Positions 45,578-53,559 of a stretch of 64,000 nucleotides of DNA are shown here, piece by piece. Origin of the DNA: Acidobacteriota bacterium (GTDB lineage Bacteria; Acidobacteriota; Thermoanaerobaculia; Gp7-AA8); the NCBI GenBank assembly GCA_021781455.1, contig JAJXWV010000027.1, positions 1 through 64,000 of the forward strand. Direction: 5' to 3'. Made by a program: the position numbers and the translations under genes. The number at the start of each line of letters is the position of its first letter. The stretch's first letter is position 1. The notes under the pieces were generated by a model, which was given only the letters and a program-made list of their open reading frames with translations, was not told where the DNA came from and searched no databases.

Positions 45578-46519
45578 TCCACCCATGTGTGCACCGCCCA
45601 GCAGGTACAGCACGGCCATGCGCACGGCCACGCCGTTGGTGACCTGCTCGAGGATGACCGACCACGGCCCGTCCGCCACGTCCGAGGCGATCTCCACGCC
45701 GCGGTTCATCGGACCGGGGTGCATGACGATCACTCCTTCCTTGGCACCGCGCAGCCGTTCCGGCGTCAGGCCGAAGGTGTTGTAGTACTCGCGCAGCGAA
45801 GGGAAGGTGAGCTTCCCCTGCCGCTCCAGCTGAATGCGCAGCATCATGATGACGTCCGCACCCTGGATGGCCTGCTGCAGCGAGTGCACCACGCGCACGC
45901 CCATCCGCTCGATGTCCATGGGGATCAGCGTCGGCGGGCCGGCGATGGTCACGTTCGCCTTCATCTTCGTCAGCAGGTGGATGTTCGACCGCACCACCCG
46001 CGAATGGGCGATGTCTCCGATGATCGACACGTTGACGCCCTGCAGACGCCCCAGCCGCTCGCGGATGGTGAACGCGTCGAGCAGCGCCTGGGTGGGATGC
46101 TCGTGGCCGCCGTCGCCGGCGTTGATGATCGAGGCCGGCAGTCGCTCGGCCAGCATCTTCGGCGCGCCCGGGTACTTGTGCCGGATCACGATCATGTCCG
46201 GATGCATGGCCATGAGGTTCTCGGCCGTATCGATGAGGGTCTCCCCTTTTTCGACCGACGAGCCGGAGGCGGCGAAGTTCAGGGTGTCGGCCGACAGGCG
46301 CTTTTCAGCGATCTCGAACGAGACCCGCGTGCGCGTCGACGCTTCCATGAAGAGGTTGATGACCAGCTGACCGCGCAGAGCCGGCACCTTTTTCACCGGC
46401 CGTTCGCTGACTTCCTTGAAACCCTCGGCGGTGTCGAGGATCAGGGTGATGTCTTCCGGCGAGAGCTGCTCGATACCCAGGAGGTCTTTCGAGCGGAGGG
46501 CGGAGTTGGCGGTTCTCAT
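45572..46519 (-). CDS. pyrB: Aspartate carbamoyltransferase catalytic chain
   Basis: 315 residues. Carbamoyl-phosphate loop EASTRTR (59-65), SSVEKGE (87-93) and HPTQALLD (141-148), with the C-terminal aspartate-binding region. Catalyses the committed pyrimidine step. No pyrI regulatory chain is next to it, in keeping with control by PyrR encoded just upstream. Confidence 0.97.
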   Translation of the reverse strand: MRTANSALRSKDLLGIEQLSPEDITLILDTAEGFKEVSERPVKKVPALRGQLVINLFMEASTRTRVSFEIAEKRLSADTLNFAASGSSVEKGETLIDTAENLMAMHPDMIVIRHKYPGAPKMLAERLPASIINAGDGGHEHPTQALLDAFTIRERLGRLQGVNVSIIGDIAHSRVVRSNIHLLTKMKANVTIAGPPTLIPMDIERMGVRVVHSLQQAIQGADVIMMLRIQLERQGKLTFPSLREYYNTFGLTPERLRGAKEGVIVMHPGPMNRGVEIASDVADGPWSVILEQVTNGVAVRMAVLYLLGGAHMGGE

Positions 46520-46521
46520 CG

Positions 46522-46612
46522 TGGTTACGCGGTTGCGCAGTTACGCGGTTGCGCGGTGCGGTGACCGGTCAACACCGCGGAACCGCGGAACCGCGGAACC
46601 GCGCAACCTCAT
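46522..46612. repeat. Octamer inverted repeat (CGCGGTTG type)
   Basis: Units at 46526-46557 face AACCGCGG units at 46574-46607 between pyrR and pyrB. Confidence 0.88.
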
Positions 46613-47145
46613 TTCTCCATGATCAGCACTTCGTCCTCACCGTCGGTCTCGGTGAGCTTGACCTTGATCACCTCGTTGGCGTCGGTGGGAACGGTCTTGC
46701 CGATGACGTCGGCGTGAATCGGCAGCTCGCGATGTCCGCGATCGACGAGCACGGCCAGCATGACCGAGCGCGGCCGTCCGAAGTCGATCAGGGCGTCGAG
46801 TGCCGCCCGGACCGTCCGGCCCGTGTACAGCACGTCATCGACCAGGACCACGTTCTTGTCGTCGATCGGCTCGGGCAGCTTCGTCGGCTTGACCACCGGC
46901 TGCGGGGCAATGGTGGTCAGGTCGTCCCGGTACAGCGTGATGTCGAGGATTCCGAAGGGGATCGGCTGACTCTCCATCTGCTCGATCTCTTTCGCGATCC
47001 GCTCGCCGATCGGCACTCCGCGGCTGCGGATGCCCACCACGATGAGGTCCTCGATCCCACGATTGCGCTCGACGATTTCAATGGCCATCCGGCGGATGGC
47101 GCGGTTCATCCGAGCGCCGTCCAGCAATCGCTTCTTGACGTTCAT
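46609..47145 (-). CDS. pyrR: PyrR regulator/uracil phosphoribosyltransferase
   Basis: 178 residues, standard PyrR length. PRPP motif VVLVDDVLYTGRTVRAAL at 99-116 and DITLYRDDL at 68-76 are PyrR-specific. In Firmicutes PyrR binds pyr mRNA and causes attenuation. Here the upstream leader is short and repeat-filled, and I see no anti-terminator/terminator pair, so its regulatory mode is open. Heads the pyrRBC set. Confidence 0.95.
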   Translation of the reverse strand: MNVKKRLLDGARMNRAIRRMAIEIVERNRGIEDLIVVGIRSRGVPIGERIAKEIEQMESQPIPFGILDITLYRDDLTTIAPQPVVKPTKLPEPIDDKNVVLVDDVLYTGRTVRAALDALIDFGRPRSVMLAVLVDRGHRELPIHADVIGKTVPTDANEVIKVKLTETDGEDEVLIMEK

Positions 47146-47188
47146 ACTTTGCGGAATTCTCCCGATTTGAGGCGCGCGGAGAATAACA

Positions 47189-47276
47189 CGAGTGCTGAGT
47201 GCTGAGTGCTGAGTACTGAGTGCTGAGTCTCCCCCTTCCGCTCACTCAGTACTCAGCACTCAGTACTCAGCACTTC
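47189..47276. repeat. Heptamer inverted repeat (TGAGTGC type)
   Basis: Five TGAGTGC/TGAGTAC units (47191-47228) face their complement (47245-47275) in the divergent gap between pyrR and the response regulator. Confidence 0.9.
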
Positions 47277-47350
47277 GAGATCACGCCATGCGCTCCGATC
47301 TGCTCGAATCGCGCCCCTAGCACGAAACCTGCAGCGAGAGTCCGCTCACG

Positions 47351-47728
47351 ATGCCTAAGATGAAGGTCCTGATCGTGGAGGACAACTCCGATGTCCGGCA
47401 CCTCTACGCCATCGGCTTGAACCGGAGGGGATTCGAGGTCAAGCTCGCCTCCGACGGCGCCCAGGCCCTGGAGCGGATCCGGACCGAGAAGCCTGACGTC
47501 ATCCTGCTCGATTGGCTCATGCCGGTGATGGACGGGGGCGAGGTCCTCAACCACATCGCCGGCGACGGCGGCGCCCCCATTCCCATCATCGTCATCAGCG
47601 GGCAGCCGGCGCCGGCAAGCATCGATCCCCGAGTCAGCTCCTGGCTTACAAAACCGGTGGGCATCGATCAGCTCGTCGCTGAGATCGAGAGCCGGACAGG
47701 GCCGGCCGCAAACAGCCAAGTACGCTAG
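47351..47728 (+). CDS. Single-domain response regulator
   Basis: 125 residues, receiver only. E10-D11 acidic pair, D54 phospho-acceptor (LLDWLMPVMDG), S83 and K101 are intact. Twelve nucleotides before the FHA protein, so the two are co-transcribed, pairing two phospho-signalling modules. No histidine kinase is nearby. Confidence 0.92.
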   Translation: MPKMKVLIVEDNSDVRHLYAIGLNRRGFEVKLASDGAQALERIRTEKPDVILLDWLMPVMDGGEVLNHIAGDGGAPIPIIVISGQPAPASIDPRVSSWLTKPVGIDQLVAEIESRTGPAANSQVR

Positions 47729-47740
47729 AATCAAGGAGAA

Positions 47741-48196
47741 ATGGCCAAACTCTTCTTCGTCGGCCTGGATGGCACGGAGAAAAGCTATCGCCTCCAGACG
47801 CACCGGCCGTTCACGGTCGGACGCGATCCGGGGAACGACATCATCCTCCGCGATCCGAAGGTGTCCCGGCATCATGCCGAGATCGTCTTCGAGCGGGGAT
47901 TCTTCGTTCTTCATGACCTGTCGAGCGCGAACGGGACCTGGGTCAATGGAAAGCGCGTCCGGGTGGCTCCCCTGACCCACGGCGCGCGGGTGCGCATGGG
48001 CAACAGCGAAGGGCGGTTTTCCGAGGAGCTTCCCACCGAGAACGACGCGGCCGAGGAAGGGTTCGCGCAACCGTTTGAACAACCGATGCCCTCCACGGAA
48101 TCGGTCGACGCCATTGCCACCTCGGAGCATGAAGGCATCAACGCCGCAACTCTTCCCCACCCGAAAGTCAGACCTCAGGAACTAAAAAAAAACTAA
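47741..48196 (+). CDS. FHA-domain protein
   Basis: 151 residues. An N-terminal phosphothreonine-binding FHA domain (about 20-90) has G27-R28, SRHH at 42-45 and NG at 64-65. AAGGAGA precedes the ATG. A disordered acidic linker follows and the frame ends at a run of nine A residues (48184-48192). A -1 shift at that run joins it without stop to the membrane protein at 48250-49029, so the real product may be a fusion of about 430 residues. Partner proteins would be Ser/Thr-kinase substrates; no kinase is in view. Confidence 0.9.
   Translation: MAKLFFVGLDGTEKSYRLQTHRPFTVGRDPGNDIILRDPKVSRHHAEIVFERGFFVLHDLSSANGTWVNGKRVRVAPLTHGARVRMGNSEGRFSEELPTENDAAEEGFAQPFEQPMPSTESVDAIATSEHEGINAATLPHPKVRPQELKKN
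48184..48192 (+). other. A9 slippery run at the end of the FHA frame
   Basis: Frame 0 reads CTA AAA AAA AAC TAA. Slipping back one base gives AAA CTA AAC GTT GAC..., open into the next coding region. It could be a programmed slippage site or an undercounted homopolymer in the assembly. Confidence 0.55.
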
Positions 48197-48249
48197 ACGT
48201 TGACGACGAGCCGCCGACCGAGCCGTTCGACTCGGGACGCGGCGGAGCC

Positions 48250-49029
48250 GTGCCCGCGGCTTCCGGCGCGCCGGTGGCGCTCGCAGCCGACATTTCAACG
48301 CGACCCGCCTACGTGCCGCCTCCCGAAGCTTCCGGACCGTTCGCGCACAGCCGCTTCCACTTCATGAGCGGCATGCCCGCCGAAGAAACGGCGCGCATCC
48401 GCGACGACGAAGGAGAGGTCGTGCTGACGTACCGGAGCTTCGCCAGCGTGATCGGCGTCGTGGCGGCGCTCGTCGCCGGAATCGTGGTGATGACGGGGCT
48501 CGCCGCGACGATCTTCCTGGTCGTCGAAAAACATCCGCTGACCTCCATCGGCGCGCTGGTCCTGAGCATTTTCTTCAGCCTGCTGATCGTGGCGCTCGTG
48601 CCGCCGGTCAAGGTCACGCTGTACGACGGTTCGGCGCCAGCCCTCGTGATCGCGCAGCGGTCACGCGCGGCCTTTCCGTCGGTCACCCACGCCGTGGTGA
48701 CGCCCGACGGACGCACCATCGCCCTGCTGCGGAAGAGTTTCTTCGCGCGCGCAGGCCGCAACCGCTGGACCATGCTCGATCCCGCCGGACACGTCATCGG
48801 GACCGCCGTGGAGGAATCGTTCGGCCGTGCGTTCGGGCGAAAGCTCGCCGGTAAATTCAGCCGGGCCTTCGAAGCGAACGTCCGCATCGACTCCGGAGGC
48901 AAGCACCTCGGGACGATCGCCAGGCGGCCGAACGAGCGCGGAGAAGTCGACGTCCTCGACTGCTCCCCCGATCTCGATCGCCGGATCGCCGTGGCCCTCG
49001 GAACGCTGATCCTCGGCAGCGAGCCGTAA
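48250..49029 (+). CDS. Two-helix membrane protein, possible C-terminal half of the FHA protein
   Basis: 259 residues if started at the GTG 48250, which lacks a properly spaced ribosome binding site. Two membrane helices at about 64-91 and 97-119 are followed by a soluble domain of about 140 residues (VKVTLYDGSAPALVIAQRS...) related to phospholipid-scramblase-like/LURP-type beta folds only by general appearance. Its frame is open upstream to the A9 run, so it is probably expressed as a fusion with the FHA domain. Function unknown. Confidence 0.7.
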   Translation: MPAASGAPVALAADISTRPAYVPPPEASGPFAHSRFHFMSGMPAEETARIRDDEGEVVLTYRSFASVIGVVAALVAGIVVMTGLAATIFLVVEKHPLTSIGALVLSIFFSLLIVALVPPVKVTLYDGSAPALVIAQRSRAAFPSVTHAVVTPDGRTIALLRKSFFARAGRNRWTMLDPAGHVIGTAVEESFGRAFGRKLAGKFSRAFEANVRIDSGGKHLGTIARRPNERGEVDVLDCSPDLDRRIAVALGTLILGSEP

Positions 49030-49042
49030 TCGGGGCTCCACG

Positions 49043-49375
49043 GTGATCGAGAAGGAGAGCCACCGGCTGATTGGAATCGCAGGCGCGCAGCCTCTGGGAA
49101 CCACCGGCGATCTGGAGATCGGATGGATCTTCAGCCGCGTCTCCTGGGGTCACGGCTACGCGACGGAAGCAGGCGGCGCGGCGATGCGGCACGTCCTGGA
49201 GACGCTGGGCCGCCCGCGCGTGGTGGCGATCATCGATCCTCCGAACGAGGCGTCGAAGCGCGTGGCGGCGCGCCTCGGCATGACGTATGAAGCGCGCTAC
49301 ACCGGCGTCCAGCTCGGGCATCGCCACCCCGAGATCGTGGTCGACCTCTTCTTCCGCGATCGCGATTCGGACTAG
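49043..49375 (+). CDS. N-terminally truncated GNAT acetyltransferase
   Basis: 110 residues from a GTG. It matches the C-terminal two thirds of RimJ/RimL-type N-acetyltransferases (LEIGWIFSRVSWGHGYATEAGGAAMRHV, then IIDPPNEASKRVAARLGM), including the acetyl-CoA loop GHGYATEA. The usual first ~60 residues, beginning with an LETERLxLR-type strand, are missing and not found in the other frames. Either a remnant or a domain read from the preceding transcript. Confidence 0.65.
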   Translation: MIEKESHRLIGIAGAQPLGTTGDLEIGWIFSRVSWGHGYATEAGGAAMRHVLETLGRPRVVAIIDPPNEASKRVAARLGMTYEARYTGVQLGHRHPEIVVDLFFRDRDSD

Positions 49376-49399
49376 CGGGCTCTCGGGCGCGGGTCGCCA

Positions 49400-51658
49400 T
49401 CAGGGAGCAGCGGCCGCAGGAGTGGGCGTTTGCGGCCCCGGCGCGATCGTCGTCATCGGCACGATGTCGATTCCGGTGTAGTAGCGCTTCAGGATCTGGT
49501 CGAACTTCCAGCCGCGGAAGGCCATCCCGAACGCTCCCACCTGGCACATGCCGATGCCGTGGCCGAATCCTTTTCCGTAGAACGTGTAGCGATCCATTCC
49601 ATCGGGGTCCTTCGTCTTCTCGAAGATGAAGAGATTGTCGGGAACGTTGAGCGACCAGCGGATCGGAAGGCCTCGCAGGATGAACGTGCGGCCACCCTCG
49701 GCAGTCACTTCCATCTCGGCAACGCGATGCGAGGCGTCGATGGTGATCGGCCGCAGGTCGAGGAGCTGCCGGATGGGGGCGCGGTTGTTCATCGATTTCA
49801 CGATGTCGTCGGCGCGGTAGCTGCGGGTCCAATCGGCGTAGCTGGAGGTTCGGTCGAACGAGGTCCCGTCGTAATTGGCGATGACGATGAGCGCGGTGGG
49901 GATCTTTTTTTCGCTGAGCTGGACGGTGGCGCGGTCGCCGATCATCACCGGCACCCTGGCGTACTCCTGATATCGATCGCCCAGGCGGCGGTAGACGGGA
50001 ATGCCGTCCGGCAACGTGAAGCGGGCGATCCGTCCTTCGGCCTTGATGGCAAGGCGCCGGCCGTCGACCGAAGCGATCTTTCCGCTGACTTCGTTGAGCA
50101 TGTCGTGCTTGCGGAGCCAGGCGTTGAGAATCGCGTACAGCTCGTCGCGCGGCATGGCCGCCCCGAGGTCGAGGCGATCAATGTCCTGGGCGGGCCAGAC
50201 GCCGAACTTGATCAGGAAGGCCGCGGCCTGGTGGAGAGGGTCGTCGTTGCTGCGGGTCTGCGGGAAGAAGTACTGACGATCCTCCGGCAGCGTGAGCGTG
50301 CGGCCGGCCGTGTCGAGCGCGAAGATGGCGGCGAGGTATCGCAGCACGTCGCCGCGGCGCGCCGTCGCCGGCCTGGGCACAGCAGCGGTGTTCGAATAGC
50401 CAATGATGCGTCGCGCCGCCGTGACCGCGGTTTCCACATCGGCCGGGCTCCACGACCGCTGATCGCGGAGACCTGCGATCTCGGCGAAGGCGCGAGCGTC
50501 CATCTGCATGTCGTCGAGGATGCCGCTGTCGGAACGCCCGGCGATGGAAGTCATGTCCATCTCGACGCAGCGCGCCCGGCGCAGGTAGGGCTCGTTGCGA
50601 CCGGGAAACATCGTGCCGACGTCGGACGTCTCGCCGCCGCAGGTCGAGGTGTAGAGCGCGTCGATCGGCTTGCCGTCGTAGGTCATGATCAGACCGGCGG
50701 TCTCGCGCACGGCCTGATCGGTCATCGGCTCCTCGCCGGAGAACCCCTTGTAGGCCTGACAGGCAGGCCCCGGGCAGATGTCGAATCCTTCGGTCGCGAA
50801 CTGTCCGAAGTTGCGCACGGCGTAGGTGCGCGCGGCGACCGCCTGCGCCTTCAACGCCTCGAGCTCGTCGTAGATCTTCGAGCCCATCTCCGCCGGGACG
50901 ACTCCCCGCAGATAGTCCTCGAGATTGAGCTCGTTGATCACGTTGAGGAGGCCGCGGGAGTTGATCCAGACGCGGGCCGCCGTGCGGTAGGGCTTCCCGG
51001 CGATGGTGATGGTGTCGCCGCTCACCGGGAGGATCAGGATCGAAGCGCTGCTGATCGTCGTGCGATCCCCTTCGTCATCGACGATCTCCACGCGCCGCTC
51101 GAAAGGCTGATCCGACGGCCGCCGCACAATCGGCATCTCCTTCCCGTAGCCGCGCTGGACGAGCTGGTCGCGCAACGGCTGCGCCGATCGAGCATCGGCG
51201 TAGTCGCCGACGAGGATCCGGTAGATCCCGCCATTCGACGCGGAGGGATCGAAGATGCTGTCGACGCTCTGCCCCGTCTCGCTGCGCAGGCGGTCGGCGA
51301 AGGCCATGGCGCTCGGCTTGTCTGAAATCGCAGCGGCCTGCACGGCATAACGGACAGCCGCTTCACGGAGCGGCGCGCCGATCGTGAACCCGCGACGCAG
51401 GATCGACGGCCCGCTATCGGCGATCAGGTAATAGCCGTCGCCGACGCGTGGAAACGAGACGGTGCCCTGATCGGTCAGCATCCCGACACGAATGCGCGGC
51501 TCGGCAATTGTCTTCGGCACCGACGCCACCGGGGTCATGGCGTTGGCCGAGCGTAGGGCAGCAGGCGTCGCCGGTGGAGTGGCATGAGGAGCGGGAGCCG
51601 CCGCGCAACCCGCAAGCAGCGTGATGGAGATGCCAAACAGAGGGAGGGTCAGCTTCAT
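49400..51658 (-). CDS. SpoIID/LytB-domain lipoprotein with SPOR-like region
   Basis: 752 residues from the ATG at 51656-51658 (AGGAGC 6 nt upstream). Lipobox LLAGC with C18. A SPOR-like segment lies at about 103-175 and the SpoIID core at 245-365 (LEDYLRGVVPAEMGS, LKAQAVAARTYAVRN, STCGGETSDV). The terminal GFGHGIGMCQVGAFGMA is at 697-713. About 330 residues are inserted between the two core halves. SpoIID-family proteins are lytic transglycosylases acting on peptide-free glycan, which SPOR domains also bind. In a non-sporulating lineage a division or cell-wall turnover role is inferred. Confidence 0.88.
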   Translation of the reverse strand: MKLTLPLFGISITLLAGCAAAPAPHATPPATPAALRSANAMTPVASVPKTIAEPRIRVGMLTDQGTVSFPRVGDGYYLIADSGPSILRRGFTIGAPLREAAVRYAVQAAAISDKPSAMAFADRLRSETGQSVDSIFDPSASNGGIYRILVGDYADARSAQPLRDQLVQRGYGKEMPIVRRPSDQPFERRVEIVDDEGDRTTISSASILILPVSGDTITIAGKPYRTAARVWINSRGLLNVINELNLEDYLRGVVPAEMGSKIYDELEALKAQAVAARTYAVRNFGQFATEGFDICPGPACQAYKGFSGEEPMTDQAVRETAGLIMTYDGKPIDALYTSTCGGETSDVGTMFPGRNEPYLRRARCVEMDMTSIAGRSDSGILDDMQMDARAFAEIAGLRDQRSWSPADVETAVTAARRIIGYSNTAAVPRPATARRGDVLRYLAAIFALDTAGRTLTLPEDRQYFFPQTRSNDDPLHQAAAFLIKFGVWPAQDIDRLDLGAAMPRDELYAILNAWLRKHDMLNEVSGKIASVDGRRLAIKAEGRIARFTLPDGIPVYRRLGDRYQEYARVPVMIGDRATVQLSEKKIPTALIVIANYDGTSFDRTSSYADWTRSYRADDIVKSMNNRAPIRQLLDLRPITIDASHRVAEMEVTAEGGRTFILRGLPIRWSLNVPDNLFIFEKTKDPDGMDRYTFYGKGFGHGIGMCQVGAFGMAFRGWKFDQILKRYYTGIDIVPMTTIAPGPQTPTPAAAAP

Positions 51659-51857
51659 GGTCGCTCCTGCTCGCGAGATTGTTGCCATCGTCGGGTGTCG
51701 GGTGTCGGGAGCGCAATCCCGCCGCAGTGCACTCTGATCGCGTCGCGTTGGCCGTGCGTTGATCGGCGTCACCGAGTCGAGGAACCGCCTGGCAGGCGTT
51801 CCAAAGCGCGAGGTCACGAGGCCTCGAAACCTCGCGACCATGCAACCCGAAAAAAGA

Positions 51858-51886
51858 AAAGCCCCGCCGAACCACGGCGGGGCTTT
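51858..51886 (-). terminator. Rho-independent terminator after the OmpA-like gene
   Basis: AAAGCCCCGCCG/CGGCGGGGCTTT, 12-bp stem with a 5-nt loop; on the minus strand it is followed by a T-rich tract (complement of 51848-51860). Confidence 0.9.
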
Positions 51887-51907
51887 CCACGTCGTCACAG
51901 CGGACGA

Positions 51908-53377
51908 CTACGGGATCACCAGACGGATCACTACGCGACGGTTGGCCAGACGACCTTCCGCCGTATTGTTGTCGCCGACCGGCTCGCGGGCGTCGCGGCC
52001 CTCGACCGTGATGCGGGAGAGATCGATGCCGTGGCGGCTCACGAGGTAGTCGCGCACCGCTTCGGCGCGACGACGATCGAGATCCGCATTCGGCCCGGTT
52101 TTCTCCCGGTTGTCGGTGTAGCCGATGACCAGCGCCGTCGAGGTCGGCTCCTGCTTCATGCGCAGGGCGACGTCGTCGAGGATGGCCTTGGCGATATTGG
52201 TCAGACGCGCCGACCCGACTTCGAAGTGGATCTCGTCGGTACGGAGCTCGGTCGGCTGATGCGGCGGCGCAACCGGAGGCGCCTCAGGCGGCGGAACCGG
52301 AGCGGGTGCCGGCGCCGGAGGAGGCGGCGGAACCGGGGCGGGGGGAGGCGGCGGCGGAACGACCGCGGCCAGGTGCATCGGTGCGAACGTCAGGCCGACC
52401 AGTCCGGTCAGGCCGCAGTTCTCGAGCTCTGTGGCGCGGCACTCGCCGTGGTCGCGCGAGAATTTCGCCACTGCCCAGCGAACGCCGCCGTTGATGGCCC
52501 AGCCACTCGAGCCGAACCAGTGCCGCAGGCCGGTGTCGAGAAAGACCGGCGTCTTCGGACGCATGTCGCCGCCGGTGTAGAACCTTGCGTTGGCCTCGCT
52601 GATCCAGTTCGTGGTGCGCCACCAGCTGACGGGAATGTTCAGTCCGCCATCCACACCGAACTCATTCGGCAGGGTGATATCGCCGCTGGTGAGGCCTGCC
52701 GGATTCGTGCGCGAGGCACGGCGGTTCCCGACGAACGTGTAGGTCGCGCCGAGAGTACCCACCCCTTGCGTCCAGTGCGCACCGAGCCCGAAGTTGGTGC
52801 CGCCCGTCGAGATTCCGGTGTCCTTCGATCCGGTCGGAAGATCGGCAAAAAGCGACAGCGCCACTCGTGAAGATCCGCCCGGAGGGGTGAGGCCGAACTT
52901 CGTGGCCAGCCGAACGTCACCCATTCCACTGTCGCTGAACCTGCCCGAATAGAACCAGCCGTTGACGTATCCGGCGCGATCGCCGCCCTGACCTTCGATG
53001 CGGTCGTACGGCACCATGGCCGACACTTCCCATCGATCCGTCAGGCCATAGCCGACAGAAGCGCCGAGGCGCCAGAGGTCATACGGCATGTCCTTGTAAG
53101 AACGAGCCGATGCGGGACGAAGCGCAAGCGGGGCCGGCGCCGCTTCGAGATTCCAGCCCTGGTAATAAATTCCGAATGACACGTCGCCCTGGTGCAGCGT
53201 GTCGCCGGTGACCACGGTGAATAGCCCGGTCTGGCCGTTGCTGCTGGGGGCAACCAGAAGCAGCTGATCCTCGCGGGTCATCGTGGTCGTCGTACTGGCC
53301 GTCTGCGCGAGGAGCACCGGCGCTGCGAGAGCACAGGTCAACAGGGATATCAGGAGCCCTTTACTGAAACGCAACAA
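51908..53377 (-). CDS. OmpA-family outer-membrane protein
   Basis: 489 residues starting at TTG 53375-53377, set by AGGAGG seven nt upstream; a reading from an ATG further up would translate the ribosome binding site. Signal peptide to about residue 24 (ALAAPVLLAQ). A beta-barrel of about 300 residues, a proline-rich linker (about 350-385), then an OmpA-like peptidoglycan-binding domain (FEVGSARLTNIAKAILDDVA, GYTDNREKTG, LDRRRAEAVRDYL, NRRVVI). Anchors outer membrane to cell wall. Confidence 0.92.
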   Translation of the reverse strand: MLRFSKGLLISLLTCALAAPVLLAQTASTTTTMTREDQLLLVAPSSNGQTGLFTVVTGDTLHQGDVSFGIYYQGWNLEAAPAPLALRPASARSYKDMPYDLWRLGASVGYGLTDRWEVSAMVPYDRIEGQGGDRAGYVNGWFYSGRFSDSGMGDVRLATKFGLTPPGGSSRVALSLFADLPTGSKDTGISTGGTNFGLGAHWTQGVGTLGATYTFVGNRRASRTNPAGLTSGDITLPNEFGVDGGLNIPVSWWRTTNWISEANARFYTGGDMRPKTPVFLDTGLRHWFGSSGWAINGGVRWAVAKFSRDHGECRATELENCGLTGLVGLTFAPMHLAAVVPPPPPPAPVPPPPPAPAPAPVPPPEAPPVAPPHQPTELRTDEIHFEVGSARLTNIAKAILDDVALRMKQEPTSTALVIGYTDNREKTGPNADLDRRRAEAVRDYLVSRHGIDLSRITVEGRDAREPVGDNNTAEGRLANRRVVIRLVIP

Positions 53378-53559
53378 GATCACACCTCCTAAAGCGGTTC
53401 GCACGGTCATCAATCCGCAACATATAATGGCCGCGCTTTACAAAACATGTGCCAGAAGACACTGGACTTGTTTTCGTAAACGCTTCGTCGACTTGAGTTT
53501 AACATACGGTGAGCACGGGTCGCTCAGATCACCCCTCACGATTCCGACGAGAACACCGA

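Noticed and set aside
46100-47200. PyrR-dependent attenuator in the pyrR leader
   Set aside because: The leader is short and filled with heptamer repeat; no alternative terminator/anti-terminator pair or PyrR-binding loop could be read.
47189-47276. Heptamer arrays considered as CRISPR
   Set aside because: Units are 7-8 bp, contiguous, without unique spacers of 30-40 bp, and no cas gene is present.
53439-53454. Sigma54-like site upstream of the OmpA-family gene (minus strand TGGCAC-N5-TTGTA)
   Set aside because: The spacing is right, but the highly conserved GC of the -12 element is GT and no enhancer-binding activator is nearby; one chance match.
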